A DNA stretch of 64,000 bases, from positions 2,232,001 through 2,296,000 of the forward strand of contig CP064997.1 in NCBI GenBank assembly GCA_016700055.1. The letters are read 5' to 3'. The translations under genes and the position numbers were made by a program. The stretch is from Actinomycetota bacterium. Lineage in GTDB: Bacteria; Actinomycetota; Acidimicrobiia; Acidimicrobiales; Ilumatobacteraceae. Positions within the stretch are counted from its first letter, which is position 1, and every line of letters starts with the position of its first letter. Below are positions 60,124 to 64,000 of the stretch, piece after piece. The notes below the pieces were generated by a model that saw only the letters and a list, made by a program, of their open reading frames with translations, ran no database searches and was not told the DNA's origin.

Positions 60124-60197
60124 GCTCCCGTAGCTCAGTTGGATAGAGCGGCTGCCTCCTAAGCAGCAGGCCACAGGTTCGATTCCTGTCGGGGGCA
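60124..60197 (+). tRNA. tRNA-Arg (anticodon CCT)
   Basis: A full cloverleaf can be drawn: acceptor GCTCCCG/CGGGGGC (60124-60130 with 60190-60196, one G-T pair), D stem GCTC/GAGC, anticodon stem GCTGC/GCAGC (60151-60155, 60163-60167) with loop CTCCTAA and anticodon CCT at 60158-60160, and T arm ACAGG-TTCGATT-CCTGT (60173-60189). The discriminator is A60197. CCA is not encoded. It reads the rare AGG codon. No duplicated 3' end, integrase or other sign of an inserted island was seen. Confidence 0.96.
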
Positions 60198-60208
60198 CTT
60201 GCCCGCAC

Positions 60209-60236
60209 GGCCGTCGACGGCCCACCACCGCGGTGG
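60209..60236 (+). terminator. Two adjacent perfect palindromes after tRNA-Arg
   Basis: GGCCGTCGACGGCC (60209-60222) and CCACCGCGGTGG (60225-60236) are perfect dyads within 40 nt of the tRNA 3' end. They may end tRNA transcription or bind a dimeric protein upstream of the cold-shock gene. No T-run. Confidence 0.4.
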
Positions 60237-60295
60237 CGGGGTAACACGAAAATCGCGGCGAGGCGATGGAAACGCGGCCGGCAGCCCGTAGCCTG

Positions 60296-60320
60296 CGGCA
60301 CCGTTCGGCGAGTGGTGCCG
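60296..60320 (+). promoter_or_regulatory. Leader hairpin of the cold-shock gene
   Basis: CGGCACC (60296-60302) pairs with GGTGCCG (60314-60320) around an 11-nt loop, ending 14 nt before the ATG and beside the GAGAGA ribosome site. It could modulate translation with temperature, as leaders of csp mRNAs do elsewhere. Inference only. Confidence 0.35.
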
Positions 60321-60334
60321 GACGTGTGAGAGAA

Positions 60335-60550
60335 ATGAGTTCCGCCTTGGCTGTCGGCACTGTCAAGTTTTTCAATTCGGAGAAGGGGTACGGCTTCATC
60401 ACCCGTGAAGACGGGCCTGATGTGTTCGTGCACTTCTCCCAGATCGCTGGTACGGGCTTCAAGAAGCTCGAAGAAGGCCAGCAGGTCGAGTTCGAGGTCG
60501 GTCCCGGCCGGAAGGGCGACGAGGCGCGCGACGTGCGCGTCATCAGCTGA
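60335..60550 (+). CDS. Cold-shock protein (CspA family)
   Basis: A 71-residue single cold-shock domain that binds single-stranded RNA/DNA as an RNA chaperone. RNP1 is K-G-Y-G-F-I-T (17-23), RNP2 is V-F-V-H-F (30-34), and the start A-V-G-T-V-K-F-F-N is typical. ATG 60335 has GAGAGA just upstream; the longer frame through the leader is not homologous. A stem-loop follows 29 nt after the stop. Confidence 0.95.
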   Translation: MSSALAVGTVKFFNSEKGYGFITREDGPDVFVHFSQIAGTGFKKLEEGQQVEFEVGPGRKGDEARDVRVIS

Positions 60551-60579
60551 CCTTCACGCTGTCGTACAGCTGAACGTGG

Positions 60580-60607
60580 AACCGGACGTCCGTCAGGGCG
60601 TCCGGTT
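60580..60607 (+). terminator. Stem-loop terminator after the cold-shock gene
   Basis: AACCGGACG (60580-60588) pairs perfectly with CGTCCGGTT (60599-60607) around a 10-nt loop. There is only a short T stretch, as is common in GC-rich genomes. It also lies 20 nt past the stop of the convergent amidohydrolase and may serve both. Confidence 0.65.
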
Positions 60608-60627
60608 CTGACCGCGTCAGGGGCCAT

Positions 60628-61497
60628 CTAGGAGACGTCTAGGCGGAACACCTCGATCGCGTTCTCCCGCAAGAATGGTGCCCAGACGTGCTCACGCAGC
60701 GGCACCTGTTCCATCTCCGCCGCGATGCGATCGAGCGAGAGCCCCATCGGGTAGTAGCCCGCGTACATCACCTTGCCGACACCGCGCGTGTTCGCGAAGT
60801 CGACGATCGCCTTCGGGTAGTACTTCGGGGCGAACGCCGACGTCATGTAGTAGAGCCCTGGCCACTTCAGCATCAGCTTCACGGCGAGCTCTTCCCACGG
60901 CTCGGCGCCGTGGCGCATCACGATGCGCAGTTCGGGGAAGTCGTAGCAGACCTCGTCGAAGTGCTCGACGTGCTGGCAGTGCATCGGCACCCGAGGCCCC
61001 GGCACACCCGCGTTGATCACGACCGGGATGTCGAGCTCGATGCACGTCGCGTAAAGCGGGTAGTAGCGACGGTCGCTGACGGGGACCTGGGGCAGGCAAC
61101 CCGCCGGGAACGAGGTGACCGCCTTCACGTTCCAGCGAGCATGGGCCTCGCGCACGCGCCGCACCGCTCCCATCACGTCGTTCGGGTCGGCGTCGATGCA
61201 GGGGATGATCCGGTCCGGGTGCAGAGCGAGGGCCCGCTCCGCGTCTTCGCTACCCATGTGGATCATGCCCATCGCCACCCCGCAGCGGTCCATGTCGGCG
61301 ACGAGCATCGCCACCGGGTCGATGCCCTCGCCCACGTCGCCCGGCACCTCGGTGAACATGTACTCGGCGGGCATCGCCATCGACTTGGAGGCCTGGTCCT
61401 TCAGCGCGCCCTCCATGAACCGGTAGTGGTCGGCGGCATGTTGTTTGGGGAGTCCGATCATCAAGTCGATCACGCCGACGTTTCCGGGAAAGGCCAT
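60628..61497 (-). CDS. Amidohydrolase family 2 (metal-dependent hydrolase/decarboxylase-like)
   Basis: A 289-residue TIM-barrel protein of the amidohydrolase_2 group: I-D-L-M-I-G-L-P near the start, I-P-C-I-D-A-D-P-N-D, V-V-I-N-A-G-V-P-G-P-R-V-P and L-R-I-V-M-R-H-G-A-E-P-W. The usual N-terminal D-x-H metal motif is not visible (I-D-L-M), and the barrel shows few of the expected His residues, so metal binding and activity are uncertain. Relatives include ACMSD-type decarboxylases and hydrolases of aromatic or lipid breakdown. Leaderless start: TAACCT (minus strand, 61505-61510), 7 nt before ATG. Confidence 0.8.
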   Translation of the reverse strand: MAFPGNVGVIDLMIGLPKQHAADHYRFMEGALKDQASKSMAMPAEYMFTEVPGDVGEGIDPVAMLVADMDRCGVAMGMIHMGSEDAERALALHPDRIIPCIDADPNDVMGAVRRVREAHARWNVKAVTSFPAGCLPQVPVSDRRYYPLYATCIELDIPVVINAGVPGPRVPMHCQHVEHFDEVCYDFPELRIVMRHGAEPWEELAVKLMLKWPGLYYMTSAFAPKYYPKAIVDFANTRGVGKVMYAGYYPMGLSLDRIAAEMEQVPLREHVWAPFLRENAIEVFRLDVS

Positions 61498-61535
61498 GAC
61501 GCCGAGGTTAGGAGCCGAGCCCTAGCGTGGCCCCA
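61498..61535. promoter_or_regulatory. Divergent leaderless promoters, amidohydrolase and YbaK genes
   Basis: TAACCT (minus strand, 61505-61510) and TAGCGT (plus strand, 61523-61528) each end 7 nt before their ATG codons (61497 and 61536) in a gap of only 38 bp. Confidence 0.5.
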
Positions 61536-62021
61536 ATGGCGAAGACGTCGAGCACGCCCGCGCTCGTCGTGCTGGCACGCGCCGGTGTCGAGCACACGGT
61601 GCACGCCTTCGACGCGAGCGACGATGGCGGCCTCGGCTACGGGCGGGCCGCTGCGGGCGCGCTCGGTGTCGACGAGGCCCGCGTGTTCAAGACGCTGCTC
61701 GCCGTGGCCGACGGGCTCCCCGTCGTGGCGGTCGTGCCCGTCGCCGGGGAGCTGTCGTTGAAGGCTCTCGCCGCCGCGGTGGGCGCAAAGCGCGCCGAGA
61801 TGCTCGCCGTGGCCGATGCCGAGCGGTTGACCGGCTACGTCGTCGGGGGGATCAGCCCGCTCGGGCAGAGGAAGCGGCTGCAGACGGTGGTCGACTCGTC
61901 GTGGCGCGAGCACGACACCGTCTATGTGAGCGCGGGTCGCCGCGGCCTCGACGTGGAGCTCGCGCCGGGCGAGCTCGTGGCGCTGCTCGGCGCACGTACC
62001 GCGGACCTGAGCACGCACTGA
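61536..62021 (+). CDS. ybaK: Cys-tRNA(Pro)/aminoacyl-tRNA deacylase, YbaK/EbsC family
   Basis: A 161-residue editing enzyme that frees mischarged cysteine from tRNA-Pro. Family features are the start S-T-P-A-L-V-V-L-A-R-A-G-V, R-V-F-K-T-L-L-A (Lys about 53, needed in YbaK), A-G-E-L-S-L-K-A-L-A, and G-Y-V-V-G-G-I-S-P-L-G (about 101-111). ATG 61536 is preferred over GTG 61527 because TAGCGT overlaps the latter. The stop codon overlaps the first base of a short tandem repeat. Confidence 0.92.
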   Translation: MAKTSSTPALVVLARAGVEHTVHAFDASDDGGLGYGRAAAGALGVDEARVFKTLLAVADGLPVVAVVPVAGELSLKALAAAVGAKRAEMLAVADAERLTGYVVGGISPLGQRKRLQTVVDSSWREHDTVYVSAGRRGLDVELAPGELVALLGARTADLSTH

Positions 62022-62066
62022 GTCGTTGGGGTCCCCAGTCGTTGGGTTCCCAGTCGTTGGGGTCCC
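62021..62066 (+). repeat. Tandem repeat of about 15 bp (AGTCGTTGGGGTCCC), three copies
   Basis: Units at 62021-62036, 62037-62051 and 62052-62066 differ by one inserted C and one G-to-T change. Each holds GGGGTCC(C), which is self-complementary, so the array could fold or end transcription of the deacylase gene. Confidence 0.85.
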
Positions 62067-62151
62067 TAGGTGGTGCGTCCGCTGCCAGATAGAGTGGAAC
62101 GGCCCCAGATCCGGTTGCGAGAGCGCTTCGGGCTCCGGGGGAGCACGACGG

Positions 62152-64000
62152 ATGACGAGCCAGCACCCCGACCTCGCTGCCGAGCAGGCGTACATCGACC
62201 ATGCCTACGACTGCCTGGATCGCAGCCGCGCCGACGCGTGGAAGCTGCGCCAGCTCTCCGAGGCCGGTCTCGGCGGCACGTTCCAGGCGCGATACGAGCG
62301 CGACGTGTTCGACGAGGCTGTGGTGAAGCGCCTGGCCGATCTCGAGCTGGGCAACGCGGCCCTCGTCTTCGGTCGCATCGACCGCCTGATCGAGGGCCCC
62401 GACGGCACGGAGAGCTTCCACATCGGACGCCTCGCCGTCGCCGACGAGCATCGTGAGCCCATCGTCGTCGACTGGCGGGCACCGGTCGCCGAGCCGTTCT
62501 ACCGGGCGACCGGGCGTGAGCCGATGGGGCTCGCCCGCCGTCGCCACTTCCATGTGCACGGGCGCGAACTGCTCGGCATCGAGGACGAGCTGTTCGGCGA
62601 GGGCCACCTCGGCATGGGCCACGACGAAGGCCTCGACGGCCAGCCGGCCGGGGTCACCCATGCGGGCACCGGGCTGCGCGGCTACAGCACCCTGCTTGCG
62701 GCGATCGAGCGCGGCCGCACCGGCCAGCTCGGCGACATCGTGGCCACGATCCAGGCCGAGCAGGACGCGATCATCCGCTCTCCCCAGCCAGGTGTGCTCG
62801 TCGTCCAGGGCGGCCCGGGTACCGGCAAGACGGTGGTCGCGCTCCACCGCGGCGCCTACCTGCTGTACACGTTCCGCTTCCCGCTCGAAGACCAGGGCGT
62901 GCTCGTGATCGGTCCGAACCGGGTGTTCCTGCGCTACATCGAGCAGGTCCTGCCGAGCCTCGGCGAGGCCGGCGTCGAGCAGGCGGTGCTCGCCGACCTG
63001 GTTCCCGACGTCACGTTCGCCCGCATCGGCGCCGGCGGCGACAGCCAGCTGGCCGAGCGCGTGAAGGGCCACATCGCGATGTCCGACGTCGTCGCGAAGG
63101 CGATCACGGACCGCGAGCGATCGCTGCGCGAAGACCTGGTGGTGCCGTTCCGCTCCGGGTACACGAGGCTGCGGGCCGAGGAGAGCGCGCGCATCGTCAG
63201 GACGGCGCGCCGGCGCTTCCGCCGCCACAACGGCGGGCGGCGCTGGGTGGAGGCCGAGGTGTGGGCGGCGATGGCCGCCGCCGCTCGCGACAACGACGTC
63301 GAGCCGGTCGAGGTGAAAGACGCGGTGCGGCACCTCGACGACGTGCGCGCGGCGCTGGAGCGGATGTGGCCGGTGCTCACCCCGGCCGAGCTGCTCCACG
63401 ACCTGTTCGGGTCCAAGGCGCTGCTGCGCCTGGCCGGATCGCAGCACTTCGCCGACGACGAGCTGATGGCGCTGCACCGGCCCCGGTGCGCCGACGTGCA
63501 CGAGGTGCGCTGGAGCGACGCCGACGTGGCCCTGCTCGACGAGGCCCGCTGGCAGCTCGGCCCGGTGCCGCGCCGCGGCGGCAAGGTCGACGAGGCCGAC
63601 GAGATCCGCACCTACGGCCACATCATCATCGACGAGGTGCAGGACCTGACGCCGATGCAGCTGAGGATGGCGGCGCGGCGCTCGCTGAACGGGTCGATGA
63701 CCGTCGTCGGCGACATCGCCCAGGCCACCGGCCCCCTCGCGCCCGACGACTGGGGCGACGTGCTCGCCCATCTGCCCGATCGCAAGCCCGCTCGGGTGAT
63801 CGGCCTGAGCGTCGGCTACCGCATCCCGGGTCAGATAATGGACCTCGCCAACCGGGTGATGGCGGCGGCGACCCCGGGGCTGCGTGCCCCGGCCGCGGTG
63901 CGCGAGGGCGAGGTGGCGCCGCGGGTGGTGTCGGCTTCACCCGGTGCGCTCGCGGCCGAGGTCGCGAAGCGCGCCGGCGAACTGATGGCCGATCTCGTCG
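62152..64000 (+). CDS. HelD-like UvrD/Rep-type helicase (3' end outside window)
   Basis: The frame is open from ATG 62152 to the window edge (616 residues so far). The N-terminus A-E-Q-A-Y-I-D-H-A-Y-D-C-L matches the long coiled-coil arm of HelD, the motor that removes stalled RNA polymerase from DNA, followed by I-G-R-L-A-V-A-D and I-V-V-D-W-R-A-P-V-A-E-P-F-Y. Walker A is G-G-P-G-T-G-K-T (about 221-228), and Walker B/motif II is I-I-I-D-E-V-Q-D-L (about 490-498). GGGGGAG lies at 62137-62143, 8 nt before the ATG, and TAGAGT (62090-62095) may be the -10. The missing part should hold the second motor domain. Confidence 0.9.
   Translation, partial: MTSQHPDLAAEQAYIDHAYDCLDRSRADAWKLRQLSEAGLGGTFQARYERDVFDEAVVKRLADLELGNAALVFGRIDRLIEGPDGTESFHIGRLAVADEHREPIVVDWRAPVAEPFYRATGREPMGLARRRHFHVHGRELLGIEDELFGEGHLGMGHDEGLDGQPAGVTHAGTGLRGYSTLLAAIERGRTGQLGDIVATIQAEQDAIIRSPQPGVLVVQGGPGTGKTVVALHRGAYLLYTFRFPLEDQGVLVIGPNRVFLRYIEQVLPSLGEAGVEQAVLADLVPDVTFARIGAGGDSQLAERVKGHIAMSDVVAKAITDRERSLREDLVVPFRSGYTRLRAEESARIVRTARRRFRRHNGGRRWVEAEVWAAMAAAARDNDVEPVEVKDAVRHLDDVRAALERMWPVLTPAELLHDLFGSKALLRLAGSQHFADDELMALHRPRCADVHEVRWSDADVALLDEARWQLGPVPRRGGKVDEADEIRTYGHIIIDEVQDLTPMQLRMAARRSLNGSMTVVGDIAQATGPLAPDDWGDVLAHLPDRKPARVIGLSVGYRIPGQIMDLANRVMAAATPGLRAPAAVREGEVAPRVVSASPGALAAEVAKRAGELMADLV

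Noticed and set aside
60124..60197. tRNA-Arg as an attachment site of an integrated element
   Set aside because: No integrase, no repeat of the tRNA 3' end in the window, and neighbours are ordinary chromosomal genes.

Overview
This is 64 kb of GC-rich chromosome from an actinomycete-like bacterium. I read it as probably class Acidimicrobiia (Ilumatobacter-like); this is inferred from gene content and not proven. The clues are a five-helix type B succinate dehydrogenase, F420-type LLM oxidoreductase, a DUF222/13E12 HNH endonuclease, two AftD-like arabinofuranosyltransferase-family giants, many GTGA gene overlaps and many genes that look leaderless. It is mostly ordinary chromosome: no prophage, insertion sequence, CRISPR array or rRNA was seen. 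One tRNA (Arg, CCT) is present.

Layout. 1-2.8 kb: MFS tail, a DUF1778/GNAT (TacAT-like) toxin-antitoxin pair, and an Fpg/Nei glycosylase behind an SCP2-like gene. 2.9-6.1 kb: a tightly packed run with a stand-alone phosphohistidine swivelling domain, two proteins of unknown function and a two-helix RCK potassium channel. 6.1-8.4 kb: secreted sugar dehydrogenase and a DUF4349 lipoprotein, convergent and overlapping. 8.5-12 kb: sdhC-sdhA-sdhB. 12-15 kb: a GH2 glycosidase divergent from a TauE/SafE transporter. 15-19.2 kb: an AAA+ chelatase/MoxR-like ATPase and a VWA protein, with a class III cyclase gene reversed between them. 19.2-25.4 kb: a membrane protein divergent from an acyl-CoA dehydrogenase across paired operators, an anchored double-domain protein bracketed by two copies of a 55-bp hairpin repeat, an SDR, and gdhA.

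25.5-43.1 kb is the most distinctive block, a cell-envelope glycan locus. The minus-strand operon reads from a well-formed promoter at 34.2 kb through a small LPXTG protein, an AftD-like GT-C enzyme, a flippase, a GT4 glycosyltransferase, a methyltransferase and a frame-disrupted second methyltransferase. The plus strand carries another GT4, then GT2, a pyruvyltransferase-family protein, a second AftD-like enzyme and a DUF4916 protein. A polyprenol-type GT2 lies between. Together they look able to build, export, decorate and arabinosylate a surface polysaccharide.

43.1-64 kb: a DUF3089 lipase-like lipoprotein, a conserved unknown protein, a Nei-type glycosylase, an FtsX/MacB-type exporter divergent from a large cyclase-AAA-TPR regulator, an HNH endonuclease with a textbook SOS box inside its promoter, redox enzymes, acyl-CoA carboxylase beta, F420-type oxidoreductase, tRNA-Arg, cold-shock protein, amidohydrolase, YbaK and the start of a HelD-type helicase that runs off the window.

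Across the window at least 17 genes have a TANNNT hexamer 6-9 nt before the start codon, the signature of leaderless transcription. I used it to decide several start sites. No gene-free stretch exceeds 300 bases.
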